Source: Microbacterium croceum (lineage in GTDB: Bacteria > Actinomycetota > Actinomycetes > Actinomycetales > Microbacteriaceae). Taken from it: 64,000 bases of DNA. Within the stretch, counting starts at the first letter, position 1; the number at the start of each line of letters is the position of its first letter. Location: the NCBI RefSeq assembly GCF_023091245.1, contig NZ_JAHWXN010000001.1:2108001-2172000 (forward strand). Direction: 5' to 3'. The translations under genes were made by a program, and so were the position numbers. Below are positions 44,915 through 53,549 of this stretch, piece by piece. A model generated the notes under the pieces. It worked only from the letters and a program-made list of their open reading frames with translations, did not search any database and was not told the origin of the DNA.

Positions 44915-44940
44915 ATTCGAGGGAATGTATTCTTCTGAAT
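44915..44940 (+). promoter_or_regulatory. Two tandem ATTC-N4-GAAT palindromes upstream of yceI
   Basis: ATTCGAGGGAAT (44915-44926) and ATTCTTCTGAAT (44929-44940), two bases apart. The second overlaps TATTCT (44928-44933), a possible -10 element. The same palindrome lies between the -35 and -10 of the LLM monooxygenase operon at 55646. Confidence 0.6.
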
Positions 44941-44995
44941 GCGAGTTGACTACTCATATGCCGCAGTTGCGGCCCTTGTCCCGTAAGGAGATCCC

Positions 44996-45550
44996 ATGAC
45001 CACGATCGACGTTCCCGGCTACCGCCCCGGCACCTGGGTGCTGGACCCCTCGCACAGCGAGGTCACCTTCAGCGTCCGCCACATGATGATCTCCAAGGTG
45101 CGCGGCACCTTCGGCGTCAAGAGCGCGACTCTGATCGCTCCCGAGAACCCGCTCGAGGCCAAGGTCGAGGCGAGCGTCGACGTCACCTCGATCGACACCA
45201 AGGACGAAGGACGCGACACGCACCTGCGCTCCGCAGACTTCTTCGACACCGAGAACTTCCCGACCATGGAGTTCGTCTCGACCGGTGCGCGCGTCGAGGA
45301 CGGCGACCTGTTCGTCGACGGCGACCTCACGATCCGCGGCATCACCAAGCCGGTGAGCTTCGAGCTCGACTTCGGCGGCTTCGGCAGCGACCCGTGGGGC
45401 AACTACAAGGCCGGCGCTTCGGCGAAGACCGTCATCAACCGCGAGGACTTCGGTCTGACCTGGAATGCCGCACTCGAGACCGGTGGCGTGCTCGTCGGCA
45501 AGGACGTCACGATCAGCCTCGACCTGCAGGGTTCCCTGCAGCAGGACTGA
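44996..45550 (+). CDS. YceI-family lipocalin-like protein
   Basis: A 184-residue protein with the YceI beta-barrel that binds isoprenoid-type lipids or amides. Markers are WVLDPSHSEVTFSVRHMM (14-31), the DTKDEGRDTHLRSADFFD segment (61-78) and the GITKPVSFELDF strand. No signal peptide is present, unlike proteobacterial YceI, so this is a cytoplasmic form. AAGGAG precedes the ATG. The promoter region is unusually AT-rich for this genome and carries two palindromes, so the gene is probably induced by a stress or ligand-responsive repressor. Confidence 0.9.
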   Translation: MTTIDVPGYRPGTWVLDPSHSEVTFSVRHMMISKVRGTFGVKSATLIAPENPLEAKVEASVDVTSIDTKDEGRDTHLRSADFFDTENFPTMEFVSTGARVEDGDLFVDGDLTIRGITKPVSFELDFGGFGSDPWGNYKAGASAKTVINREDFGLTWNAALETGGVLVGKDVTISLDLQGSLQQD

Positions 45551-45562
45551 TCACTGTGCGAC

Positions 45563-45595
45563 GGAGAACCCCGGGCCCTCAGGGCTCGGGGTTCT
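45563..45595. terminator. Bidirectional hairpin between yceI and the MFS gene
   Basis: GAGAACCCCGGGCCC and GGGCTCGGGGTTCTC pair over fifteen positions with a three-base loop. The MFS stop codon lies in the loop, so the hairpin serves both convergent genes. Confidence 0.75.
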
Positions 45596-46871
45596 CTGCG
45601 TCGTAGCCGCGGAACCTCGAGCTGCGACGAGCAAGGACCGCGACGAGCGCGATCACGAGGAAGCCGCCCAGCAGGGGAGGGAACCACAGCGCCGTGAACG
45701 TCGCGAGCGTGCCGGCGTAGAGCGCGCCGACCCGCGGACCGCCCGCGACCACGACGATGAACACGCCTTGCAGCCGACCGCGCATGGCATCGGGGACCGC
45801 GGCCTGCATCATCGTGTTCCGGTAGATCGAGCTGACGTTGTCGGCGGCGCCGGAGAACGCGAGAGCGATGCAGGCGAGCACGATCAGCGCGATGTGCGGA
45901 CTCGTCTCCGTCGCGGGGTCTGTCCCGGCGCCGACCAGCAGGACGAGTCCGAAGAGCAGGATGGCTGCACCGTAGGCTTCGACCGCGCGCTCGATGCCGC
46001 GCCCGTGCCAGCGGTACTGCACCACGCGGCCGGAGAACAGGCTCGATGCGAACGTGCCGACCGCTACGGCGGCGGTGAGCAGCCCCGTCGTGAGTGCTCC
46101 ACCCCCGAGGAGGACGGTGCCGAGCGCGGGGAAGAGTACCAGGGGCTGCCCGAACGTCATCGCGATGATGTCGAGGATGTACTGCATCCGGATGTTGCCG
46201 GCTCGGCGCAGGAAGCGCCAGCCGTCGACCAGAGACGCCAGCCCTGGGCGCACCACGTCTCCCTCGGGTCGCAGTGATGGCAGCGTCCACAGTCCGAGGA
46301 ACATCGAGAGCATGAGGACGACGTCGATCGTGTAGGTCCAGCCGTAGCCGGTCAGGGCGACCAAGAGGCCGGCCAGTGCGGGGCCGGCCATGACGGTGAG
46401 CCCGAAGGCGACCCCGTTGAGGGCGGAGGCGGCGGCGAGCTTGTCGCGCGGGATCAGGCGAGGCACGATCGCGGTACGGGTCGCCATCCCGACCGAGTTG
46501 GCGGCCGAGTTGATCATGCTGAGAGCGTAGAGCCACCAGATCGTCTCGCCGCCCGACCACGTGAGGGCGGCGAGCAGCGCGGTCGACGCGAACGTCACGG
46601 TGGCGGCGATGAGTGCCACCCGGCGACGGTCGAACGCGTCGGCGAGCATGCCGCCGTAGAGGCCGGCGAGGATCATCGGGATGAGGCCGGCCACCGCGAT
46701 CATCGAGACGGCGAAAGTGCTGCCCGTGAGTGCGAACACGTGCAGCATCACAGTGACGAGTGTGAGCTGTCCTCCGATGCCCGAGAGCGTGGATCCGATC
46801 CACATGCGCGCGAACGCCGGATTCTCGGTGAGAGGGCTCAGATCGATGAGTACTCCGCGCCGCGCACTCAT
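45579..46871 (-). CDS. Major facilitator superfamily exporter (EntS-like)
   Basis: 430 residues, about twelve membrane helices, MFS_3/enterobactin-exporter type. Loop 2-3 motif is GGMLADAFDRRRV (about 74-86) and the second half has DAMRGRLQGVFI. Efflux of a siderophore, drug or metabolite is possible, and the specificity is not visible. The N-terminus begins on a Leu-Ser-Pro segment without a signal. No regulator is adjacent. The start is the ATG at 46871; a short ACAGG is the only ribosome-binding-like sequence. Confidence 0.85.
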   Translation of the reverse strand: MSARRGVLIDLSPLTENPAFARMWIGSTLSGIGGQLTLVTVMLHVFALTGSTFAVSMIAVAGLIPMILAGLYGGMLADAFDRRRVALIAATVTFASTALLAALTWSGGETIWWLYALSMINSAANSVGMATRTAIVPRLIPRDKLAAASALNGVAFGLTVMAGPALAGLLVALTGYGWTYTIDVVLMLSMFLGLWTLPSLRPEGDVVRPGLASLVDGWRFLRRAGNIRMQYILDIIAMTFGQPLVLFPALGTVLLGGGALTTGLLTAAVAVGTFASSLFSGRVVQYRWHGRGIERAVEAYGAAILLFGLVLLVGAGTDPATETSPHIALIVLACIALAFSGAADNVSSIYRNTMMQAAVPDAMRGRLQGVFIVVVAGGPRVGALYAGTLATFTALWFPPLLGGFLVIALVAVLARRSSRFRGYDAENPEP

Positions 46872-46965
46872 CCTGTGATCTCGCCGTATCGCACCTCTCG
46901 AGCGTATCGGAGCACGAGGTCGGCGGCCCGTGCGGGCGCGGTCGTCGAAGAGCGTCCCGGGCTGG

Positions 46966-46971
46966 TAGACT
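46966..46971 (+). promoter_or_regulatory. -10 element of the rpsO promoter
   Basis: TAGACT, about 90 bases before the rpsO start. Confidence 0.55.
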
Positions 46972-46977
46972 CTTCAG

Positions 46978-47062
46978 GTTGCCGTTTGATCGGCCGCGGA
47001 TAAAGAGAGCCCACGTATCAGGCGTCGGGCGCCGCGCAACGAACTGAAAGGGGATCCCATCT
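46978..47062 (+). other. rpsO 5' leader, possible S15 autoregulatory RNA
   Basis: A leader of about 85 bases, long for this genome, with GC-rich segments that can pair (GGCGTC, GGGCGCC) ahead of AAAGGGGAT. S15 represses its own synthesis through a structured leader in several phyla, so a regulatory fold is plausible, but I cannot show it from pairing alone. Confidence 0.35.
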
Positions 47063-47332
47063 ATGCCGCTCGAGTCTGACGCCAAGAAGGCGATCATGGA
47101 AGAGTACGCGACGCACCCCGGTGACACCGGATCCCCCGAGGTGCAGGTCGCAATGCTGACGCAGCGCATCAAGGACCTCACCGAACACCTCAAGGAGCAC
47201 AAGCACGACCACCACTCGCGTCGTGGTCTGTTCCTCATGGTGGGTCAGCGCCGTCGTCTGCTCGGCTACCTCCAGGACATCGACATCGAGCGTTACCGCT
47301 CGCTGATCGAGCGTCTCGGGCTTCGCCGATAA
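47063..47332 (+). CDS. rpsO: 30S ribosomal protein S15
   Basis: An 89-residue primary 16S rRNA-binding protein. Signature segments [19 protein letters not shown] (18-36), [11 protein letters not shown] (46-56) and [10 protein letters not shown] are intact, length normal. Transcribed alone with its own promoter, leader and terminator; pnp, the common neighbour, is not next to it here. Confidence 0.98.
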   Translation: MPLESDAKKAIMEEYATHPGDTGSPEVQVAMLTQRIKDLTEHLKEHKHDHHSRRGLFLMVGQRRRLLGYLQDIDIERYRSLIERLGLRR

Positions 47333-47368
47333 CGCGACCCTGCGTACAATCGCGCAGAACATTCTTGA

Positions 47369-47398
47369 GAAGGCCGTCCCAGGTGTGGGGCGGCCTTC
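47369..47398 (+). terminator. Terminator after rpsO
   Basis: GAAGGCCGTCCC pairs with GGGGCGGCCTTC around a six-base loop, followed by GTCGTCG. Confidence 0.65.
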
Positions 47399-47427
47399 GT
47401 CGTCGTCGGAGTTGATTCACGTGTGAG

Positions 47428-47464
47428 TTTCCATTAGGAAAGTGGTGAGCTTTCCACTCGGAAA
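47428..47464 (+). promoter_or_regulatory. Double operator TTTCC-N4-GGAAA upstream of the membrane protein/winged-helix pair
   Basis: Two palindromes, TTTCCATTAGGAAA (47428-47441) and TTTCCACTCGGAAA (47451-47464), 23 bases apart start to start. TTGATT (47412-47417) and TAGGAA (47435-47440), spaced 17 bases, make a promoter whose -10 lies in the first site. Confidence 0.75.
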
Positions 47465-47481
47465 CAGAATGCGAGGTCGTC

Positions 47482-48369
47482 ATGGACCAGAAACCGATGC
47501 GGGGCGCAGCGCCACTCGACCCGCCTTCGCCCGAAGTCGCGCGCCGCTATATCGACGAGGTCGGTCGTGTTCGCGAGCGCCGCGATGATCAGGTGAATCT
47601 CCGTCCGCAAGGCTGGCTGACGATCGTCCAAGGCGTGCTGGTGGCGGGACTGGTCGGCTCCACGATCGTCGCGTTCCGTGCCGGCGAGACGTCGGTGGCG
47701 ATGCTTCTCGTCCTGGCGTTCCTGATGGCCGGGCAGGTGCTGACGGGCGTGACCGAACGATTCGGCGGGCAGCGCCGCTTCACTCGCCGGCGGTGGTTCT
47801 ACTACGGCGCACTCGTGCTCGCGGGAGCGGGCGTCATCGCCACGTACCTGCTGAGCCTGTTGTCCGAGAACGGATCCTTCCTCCCGCTGGGCCTGATCCT
47901 CGCTCCCGCCGGCTTCGCGGTCCTCGTGCTCCTCGCCATCGGGACCTGTCAGTTGTGGCTGTCGCGTGGTGCACCGCAGGCAGCCAGACGAGAGCTCCCG
48001 CCGTTCGTCTGGCCGGCGCGGGGGACGACTCTGGCGTTCGGGATCCTGCTCGGCACCATGATCGTCACTGCAGCGATGGGAGAGACGCTGTTCACGTCGG
48101 TGCTCACCGTGCTGGCCGGCATCGCGCTCATCGTCGCGAGCGTCGGCGGCGGAACAGACTGGGGCCTGGCATACCTCGGCCAGGTCTGGCGGTGGCCGCA
48201 GTTCCTGATGCTGTTCGCAGGGATCGCGGCGCTCGGTGTCACTGTCGTCGTCGGGTCGACGGGGGCCGTCAATGCTCACGTCGGTGTCCTGGCCGGAGCG
48301 GGCATCGTCGTCCTGGCCCTGATCGCGTCGCTCGCGCCGTTGTCGGCGAAGGCGGACGGGCGTGCCTGA
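47482..48369 (+). CDS. Polytopic membrane protein paired with a winged-helix regulator
   Basis: 295 residues with a charged cytoplasmic N-terminus (1-45) and about seven or eight membrane helices; no recognised family motif. It overlaps the downstream regulator gene by eight bases. Membrane proteins of this sort are often co-expressed with a PF13601-like winged-helix repressor, but their function is not known. The double operator just upstream indicates tight regulation. Confidence 0.75.
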   Translation: MDQKPMRGAAPLDPPSPEVARRYIDEVGRVRERRDDQVNLRPQGWLTIVQGVLVAGLVGSTIVAFRAGETSVAMLLVLAFLMAGQVLTGVTERFGGQRRFTRRRWFYYGALVLAGAGVIATYLLSLLSENGSFLPLGLILAPAGFAVLVLLAIGTCQLWLSRGAPQAARRELPPFVWPARGTTLAFGILLGTMIVTAAMGETLFTSVLTVLAGIALIVASVGGGTDWGLAYLGQVWRWPQFLMLFAGIAALGVTVVVGSTGAVNAHVGVLAGAGIVVLALIASLAPLSAKADGRA

Positions 48370-48721
48370 CATCCGCGCGGCTGCGGACAGAGGTCACCCG
48401 CGTACCCGCCTCGACGACAACTTCGCCACACCGATCCGTTTCTCGATCCTCGCGTCGCTCGGCGACGGGGTCGAACTCGACTTCGCGACCCTCGCCGGTG
48501 TTCTGCAGGCGAACGATTCCGTGCTCAGCAAGGCGATCGCCCACCTGCAGGACGCGGGTTACCTGTCGACACGGAAGGGGTACGTCGGTAGCCGGCCGCG
48601 CACCTGGGTTCGGTCGACGACTGCCGGGCAGCGGGCTTTCGCCGGTCACCTCGGCGCGCTGCGGGAGATCGTCGAGCTCGGCGGAGGTCAGCTGACCTGG
48701 TCGTCAGGCCCGCACGACTGA
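48362..48721 (+). CDS. Winged-helix transcriptional regulator (MarR-like fold, PF13601 type)
   Basis: A 119-residue regulator. The helix-turn-helix and wing run from about residue 20 to 90 (FATPIRFSILASLGDGVELDFATLAGVLQ, SVLSKAIAHLQDAGYLSTRKGY, PRTWVRSTTAGQRAF). No ligand domain. The GTG start lies inside the end of the membrane-protein gene, which implies coupled translation. The twin palindromes at 47428-47464 are the likely binding sites, so the pair is autoregulated. Confidence 0.85.
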   Translation: MPDIRAAADRGHPRTRLDDNFATPIRFSILASLGDGVELDFATLAGVLQANDSVLSKAIAHLQDAGYLSTRKGYVGSRPRTWVRSTTAGQRAFAGHLGALREIVELGGGQLTWSSGPHD

Positions 48722-48759
48722 ACCTCTGATCGCGTCAGGGAGCCTGATCATCAGGCGCT

Positions 48760-48796
48760 CGCAGAGGCACTCGACTGGTAGCCGAACGCCTCTGCG
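48760..48796. terminator. Hairpin between convergent genes
   Basis: CGCAGAGGC and GCCTCTGCG pair over nine bases around a 19-base loop. A separate palindrome GCCTGATCATCAGGC lies just upstream (48742-48756). Both sit in the 81-base convergent gap. Confidence 0.55.
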
Positions 48797-48802
48797 CGTG
48801 CG

Positions 48803-49807
48803 TCAGGCCGAGGTGCCGACGAGGTCCGCATGGTGGATGGCCGCGACGTCCGGATGTGCGCGCAGGCGCGACTTCAGGGCGTTCTCGCCGTACAGTGCAT
48901 GGATCGGGTTGCTCGGGTCATCGGTGACACCGTTCGCTTCGGCGGCGAGCTCGGCCGGTAGCTCGATCAGCGGAAGGCGCTTGTCGAGTGCCGGGTTGAA
49001 GAAGAACGGGATGGAGATGCGCTCGTCCGGGGCCTTCGGGGAGACGACGCGGTGGTTCGTCGCTTTGAGGTAGCCGCCGGTGGCGTACTCGAGCAGCTCG
49101 CCGATGTTGACGACGAAGGCACCCGGCACCGGGGGTGCGTCCACCCAGGCGCCGTCGCGCTCGACCTGGAGCCCGCCCTTGCCCGGCTCCACCCACAGCA
49201 GGGTGAGCACACCCGAGTCCTTGTGTGCGCCGACGCCCTGTTGGGGCTCGGGCGCATCCGTCCCCGGGTAGCGCACGATCTTGATCAGCGTCGAGGGTTC
49301 CCCGAAGTGCTCGTCGAAGTATGTCTCTTCGGCACCGAGCGTCTGCGCCCAGGCGCGCAGGAGCTTGCGGGCGACATCGGACAGGGTGGCGTGCCACTCG
49401 GCGACCACGTCCTGCAGCTCCGGCTGCGCGGCCGGCCACAGGTTCGGGCCCACCAGGCGGTTGAACGCGGGGCCGCCGACGATCGGCTGGCGCTCGGGTC
49501 CGATGTCGATCTGCTCGCGCCAGTCGACCTTGCCCTGCGTGCGTTCGCCGCCGACGCGCGTGTAGCCCCGGAAGTGCGGGCTGTTGACGTTCTCGATCGC
49601 GAGCTTGTCGGCCTCCGGCAGGGCGAAGAAGTCGAGCGCGGCCTGGTGCAGTCGCGCCTCGAGCTCGGGGGAGATGCCGGTTCCGGTCAGGTAGAAGAAC
49701 CCGACATCGTGCGTCGCGGCGCGCAGATCGTCGCGGAACCGCGTGGCCGACTCGGGGCCGTTGTCGAGCTCGGACAGGTCGAGGATGGGAAGCGAGAGTT
49801 CAGCCAT
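48803..49807 (-). CDS. Isopenicillin N synthase-like 2-oxoglutarate/Fe(II) oxygenase
   Basis: 334 residues of the plant-type non-haem iron dioxygenase family. The iron ligands are in GAHKDSG (His and Asp, about 204-210) and ATNHRV (His, about 262-267). The co-substrate pair is R and S in DERISIPFFF. The N-terminal DIOX_N domain has DVGFFYLTG. The substrate is not predictable and there is no biosynthetic cluster around it. The ATG start has a leaderless promoter. Its iron demand and the iron-uptake operon divergent from it are notable, with 194 bases between the start codons. Confidence 0.87.
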   Translation of the reverse strand: MAELSLPILDLSELDNGPESATRFRDDLRAATHDVGFFYLTGTGISPELEARLHQAALDFFALPEADKLAIENVNSPHFRGYTRVGGERTQGKVDWREQIDIGPERQPIVGGPAFNRLVGPNLWPAAQPELQDVVAEWHATLSDVARKLLRAWAQTLGAEETYFDEHFGEPSTLIKIVRYPGTDAPEPQQGVGAHKDSGVLTLLWVEPGKGGLQVERDGAWVDAPPVPGAFVVNIGELLEYATGGYLKATNHRVVSPKAPDERISIPFFFNPALDKRLPLIELPAELAAEANGVTDDPSNPIHALYGENALKSRLRAHPDVAAIHHADLVGTSA

Positions 49808-49813
49808 GACCCG

Positions 49814-49819
49814 AGGGTA
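49814..49819 (-). promoter_or_regulatory. -10 element of a leaderless promoter for the oxygenase gene
   Basis: TACCCT on the reverse strand, six bases before the ATG. Confidence 0.6.
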
Positions 49820-49956
49820 GATCCGCGTGCTCGGAGCGCGGCCGAGTGTTGCGTCGCGTTACTTTCCCCGACGACTGCCCGCATCTCCACTGTGGCTGCC
49901 CTTTGTCCGCACATCGGATGTCACGAACGGTCGACCTGCGGTGATAAAGTCTCGTT

Positions 49957-49974
49957 GGTAAGGGATGCCTTACC
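49957..49974 (+). promoter_or_regulatory. Candidate iron operator upstream of efeU
   Basis: GGTAAGG-GATG-CCTTACC, perfect 7-bp arms, placed at the expected start of transcription of TAAAGT (49945-49950). The half-sites resemble DtxR/IdeR boxes, but the four-base centre is wider than the consensus, so the regulator is uncertain. Confidence 0.5.
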
Positions 49975-50001
49975 TCATCGATCTGCAGAGAGTTTCATTC
50001 C

Positions 50002-50949
50002 GTGCTCGCCACCTTCCTGATCGGCCTCCGCGAGGGGCTCGAAGCCGCGCTCGTCGTCGGCATTCTCGTCGCCTACCTCCGACGGCTCGGCCGCCAGGAC
50101 GCGCTTCCGAAGCTGTGGGCGGGTGTGGGTCTCGCGATCGTCCTCGCCCTCGGAATCGGTGCGGTACTCACCTTCGGTGCGTACGAGCTGACCTTCACGG
50201 CGCAGGAGCTGATCGGCGGCCTGCTCTCCCTCCTCGCGGTCGGCATGGTCACCTGGATGATCTTCTGGATGCAGCGCGCCGGCCGCACCATGAAGGCGAC
50301 ACTCGAAGGCGGCGTGGACAAAGCTCTCACCACGGGGGGCCTCTGGGCGCTCGTCGCGATCGGGTTCGTATCCGTCTCGCGCGAGGGAATCGAGACCACC
50401 CTGCTGCTGTGGTCGATGGTGCAGTCCTTCGGCGATGCTCCGACTGCGATCGTCGGGGCCTTGCTCGGGCTCGCTGCCGCCGTCGTGATCGGCGGGCTGA
50501 TCTCGCGGGGCGCTGTCACGCTCGATCTCCGACGCTTCTTTGCCTGGACCGGCGGATTCCTGGTCGTCGTCGCCGCCGGCGTGCTCGCCTATGCGGTCAT
50601 GGATCTGCAGGAAGCCGGTGCGATTCCCGGGCCGTTCACGCCCGCAGCCCCCATCGACCCCGCCACCGGCGATGTCGCGATCGGGTGGGCTGCCTTCCCG
50701 TTCGGATGGGCCTTCGACGTGTCGACCGCCATCGCCCCGCGAGGACCGCTCGCGGCGATCCTGCAGGCGACCGTCGGCTTCATGCCCGCCATGACCTGGT
50801 TGCAGGTCGTCGGGTGGACCCTCTACATCACCATCGTCGGATCGTTCTACGTCCGCGGTCTTCGTCCGCGTCGTCCCTCGACGCCGCAGCCCGCTGCGGA
50901 CCCGGACGCCGCCACGAAGACCTCTCTCGCACAACAAGGAGCAGCATGA
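50002..50949 (+). CDS. efeU: Iron permease EfeU (FTR1 family)
   Basis: A 315-residue permease taking up ferrous or ferric iron delivered by EfeO and EfeB. About seven membrane helices and the two iron-binding REXXE motifs REGLE (10-14) and REGIE (127-131). The C-terminus is a Pro-rich cytoplasmic tail. The GTG start is preferred because it begins the first helix directly. Its stop overlaps the efeO start (ATGA). The operon layout efeU-efeO-efeB is complete and intact. Confidence 0.95.
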   Translation: MLATFLIGLREGLEAALVVGILVAYLRRLGRQDALPKLWAGVGLAIVLALGIGAVLTFGAYELTFTAQELIGGLLSLLAVGMVTWMIFWMQRAGRTMKATLEGGVDKALTTGGLWALVAIGFVSVSREGIETTLLLWSMVQSFGDAPTAIVGALLGLAAAVVIGGLISRGAVTLDLRRFFAWTGGFLVVVAAGVLAYAVMDLQEAGAIPGPFTPAAPIDPATGDVAIGWAAFPFGWAFDVSTAIAPRGPLAAILQATVGFMPAMTWLQVVGWTLYITIVGSFYVRGLRPRRPSTPQPAADPDAATKTSLAQQGAA

Positions 50950-52178
50950 CCACCCCCTATCGGATCCTCGGCGTGCTCGCCGCCACCGGAGCTGCGGCGC
51001 TCGTCCTGAGCGGATGCGTCGCCAAGACCGACGTCGACGCTGCCGCCGCGTTCGATGTCTCCTCCACCGACAGCGACTGCGTCGTGTCGGGTTCGACGGC
51101 CGCCAGCGGAACCCTGACGTTCTCGGTGGCCAACGACACCGATCAGATCACGGAGTTCTACCTGCTCGCCGAAGACGGCCTGCGCATCGTCGGCGAGGTC
51201 GAGAACATCGCGCCGTCGGCGTCGCGTACCCTCACGGTGGTCGCGCAGCCGGGCGAGTACTACACCCTGTGCAAGCCCGGCATGATCGGCGAGGGCGTGG
51301 GCAAGGCCTCCTTCACAGTCACCGGCGAGCGGGTGAGCGTCGATGGTCCGGGCGCCGAGCAGAAGCAGCAGGCCGTCGACCTCTACGGCGCGTTCGTCAA
51401 GGATCAGGTCGGCCAGCTCGTTCCCGCCGTCGAGGACTTCGTCGCCGCCTACGAGTCCGGCGACGATGAGACCGCCCGCGCGCTCTTCCCGCAGACCCGC
51501 GCCTACTACGAGCGCATCGAACCGGTCGCCGAGGCGCTGGGCGACCTCGATCCGCGCATCGACTACCGCGAGGTCGACGCCGTCGCCGAGGGACTCGACT
51601 GGACCGGCTTCCACCGTATCGAGAAGGACCTGTGGGTGCCGGCGAAGGACGCGCTGAACGCCGACGGCGAGACGTCGGCGTGGCAGGACTGGGCGCCGTC
51701 GACACCCCAGGAGCGCGCCGACTTCGGTGACATGCTCCTCGCCGACGTGCAGGAGCTCTACGACTACGTGCACTCCGACGACTTCACCACCGCGCTCGAC
51801 GACCAGGGCATCGGCGGCATCTCGAACGGGGCGATCGCGCTGCTCGACGAGGTCGCGACCGGCAAGATCTCCGGCGAGGAGGACTGGTGGTCCGGCACCG
51901 ACCTCTACGACTTCGCGGCGAACGTCGAGGGATCGAAGATGGCCTTCTCTCTCGTGCAGGACTTCGCAGCGGCCCAGGGCGACGACGGCGCGGCGCTCGT
52001 CGCCGAGATCGAAGACGGCTACGCCGCGCTCGAGACATCGCTCGCCGCGCACGGCTCCCTCGCCGATGGCTTCGTGGGCTACTCCGAGCTCACCGACCAG
52101 GACAAGCGGGAATTCACCGATCTGATCAACGCCCTGGCCGAGCCGCTGTCGCAGCTCACCGGCACGGTGCTCGACTGA
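50946..52178 (+). CDS. efeO: EfeO lipoprotein: iron-binding component of EfeUOB
   Basis: A 410-residue lipoprotein with signal and lipobox VLSGC (Cys 24). The cupredoxin-like N-terminal domain (about 35-135, with ITEFYLLAEDGLRIVGEVE) is followed by a helical imelysin/M75 domain. The metal-binding HXXE motif is visible in GFHRIEKDLW (about 220). It is expected to oxidise or bind Fe at the cell surface and pass it to EfeU. Coupled to efeU by ATGA overlap. Both domains of full-length EfeO are present. Confidence 0.94.
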   Translation: MTTPYRILGVLAATGAAALVLSGCVAKTDVDAAAAFDVSSTDSDCVVSGSTAASGTLTFSVANDTDQITEFYLLAEDGLRIVGEVENIAPSASRTLTVVAQPGEYYTLCKPGMIGEGVGKASFTVTGERVSVDGPGAEQKQQAVDLYGAFVKDQVGQLVPAVEDFVAAYESGDDETARALFPQTRAYYERIEPVAEALGDLDPRIDYREVDAVAEGLDWTGFHRIEKDLWVPAKDALNADGETSAWQDWAPSTPQERADFGDMLLADVQELYDYVHSDDFTTALDDQGIGGISNGAIALLDEVATGKISGEEDWWSGTDLYDFAANVEGSKMAFSLVQDFAAAQGDDGAALVAEIEDGYAALETSLAAHGSLADGFVGYSELTDQDKREFTDLINALAEPLSQLTGTVLD

Positions 52179-52204
52179 TCCGCTGACCGGATACGATCAC
52201 GCAC

Positions 52205-53518
52205 GTGAATGAATCAGGAACGGATGCCGCGGCCGAAGAAGCGTCGAGCGCGGAGCAGGCTGCGGCATCCGCTCCGGCCGGTCTGAGCAGGCGGGGTCTG
52301 CTCGGACTCGCGATCGGCGGTGGAGTCGCGGGGCTCGCCGTCGGTGCGGGAGCCGGACTCGCCGGTGGAGTCGCGCTAGGGAGGGCGCGGGCCGCGGCGG
52401 ACGCGCAGGACCCCTACGCCTTCTTCGGCGACCATCAGGCCGGAATCACGACTGCGGTGCAGGATCATCTGCACTTCGCGTCGTTCGACATGATGCCGCG
52501 CACCGACCGCGACGACCTGATCTCTCTCCTGCAGGACTGGTCGTACGCGGCGTCTCGCATGACCCAGGGCCTCGAAGTCAGTGCGACGGGTGCTGTCGGC
52601 GGTCCGGCGGAGCAGCCGCCGGAGGACACCGGCGAAGCGCTGGGCCTGCCCGCAGCGGGGCTCACGATCACCTTCGGCTTCGGTCCTGGACTGTTCGAGA
52701 ACGAAGACGGCGACCGGTATGGAATCGCGGCGCTGCGCCCGAAAGGTCTCGAGCGACTTCCCGCCTTCCTTGGCGACGACCTCGATCCGCAGGGTTCGCA
52801 CGGCGACCTGTGCATCCAGGCCTGTGCGGACGACCCGCAGGTGGCGGTGCACGCGATCCGCAATCTCAGCCGGCTCGCGTTCGGGCGTGCGCGACTGCGC
52901 TGGTCGCAGCTCGGTTTCGGCAAGACCTCGCGCACGACCGCGACCGCCGCGACTCCACGCAATCTGTTCGGCTTCAAGGACGGTACTGCGAACATCCTGG
53001 CCGACGACCAGAAGGCGCTGGACGCGCACGTCTGGGTGGCGGATGAGGACGAGCCGAGCTGGCTCGCCGGCGGGTCGTATCTCGTCGCCCGCAAGATCGC
53101 GATGCTGATCGAGACCTGGGATCGGGTGCGTCTCGCCGAGCAGGACACGATCGTCGGCCGAGACAAGGGGGAGGGCGCTCCGCTCTCCGGAGGCGACGAG
53201 TTCACGGCGCCGAACTTCAGCGGGACATCGATCGACGCGAACAGCCACGTCAGGCTCGCGCATCCGGAGCAGAACGACGGTATCCGCATCCTCCGCCGCG
53301 GCTACAACTACGTCGACGGCAACAACGACCTCGGGCGTCTGGACGCCGGACTCTTCTTCCTGTCATACCAGCGGGATCCGGCGCACTTCATCACACTGCA
53401 GCGGCGCCTGTCAACGGACCTGATGAACGAGTACATCCGCCACGTCGGATCAGGCATCTGGGCGATTCCGCGTGGGGCGCGGCCGGGTTCCTATGTCGGC
53501 GCCGAGCTGTTCGCCTAG
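52205..53518 (+). CDS. efeB: EfeB: Tat-exported DyP-type haem peroxidase
   Basis: 437 residues. A twin-arginine signal (LSRRGLLGL, Arg 29-30, then a glycine/alanine-rich hydrophobic stretch) sends the folded, haem-loaded enzyme out. DyP landmarks are the GFKDGTANI motif (catalytic Asp), the proximal His in HVRLAHPEQNDG and the late FLSYQRDP segment. EfeB oxidises iron or extracts it from haem for EfeO and EfeU. GTG start 26 bases after efeO, with a further TACGAT seven bases upstream that could be a separate promoter. Confidence 0.94.
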   Translation: MNESGTDAAAEEASSAEQAAASAPAGLSRRGLLGLAIGGGVAGLAVGAGAGLAGGVALGRARAAADAQDPYAFFGDHQAGITTAVQDHLHFASFDMMPRTDRDDLISLLQDWSYAASRMTQGLEVSATGAVGGPAEQPPEDTGEALGLPAAGLTITFGFGPGLFENEDGDRYGIAALRPKGLERLPAFLGDDLDPQGSHGDLCIQACADDPQVAVHAIRNLSRLAFGRARLRWSQLGFGKTSRTTATAATPRNLFGFKDGTANILADDQKALDAHVWVADEDEPSWLAGGSYLVARKIAMLIETWDRVRLAEQDTIVGRDKGEGAPLSGGDEFTAPNFSGTSIDANSHVRLAHPEQNDGIRILRRGYNYVDGNNDLGRLDAGLFFLSYQRDPAHFITLQRRLSTDLMNEYIRHVGSGIWAIPRGARPGSYVGAELFA

Positions 53519-53549
53519 CCGCGCAGGCGCTCCGGTCTGCGCCACAGGC

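Noticed and set aside
48803..49807. Isopenicillin N synthase of a beta-lactam cluster
   Set aside because: The oxygenase stands alone, without peptide synthetase or tailoring genes; only the broad family can be claimed.
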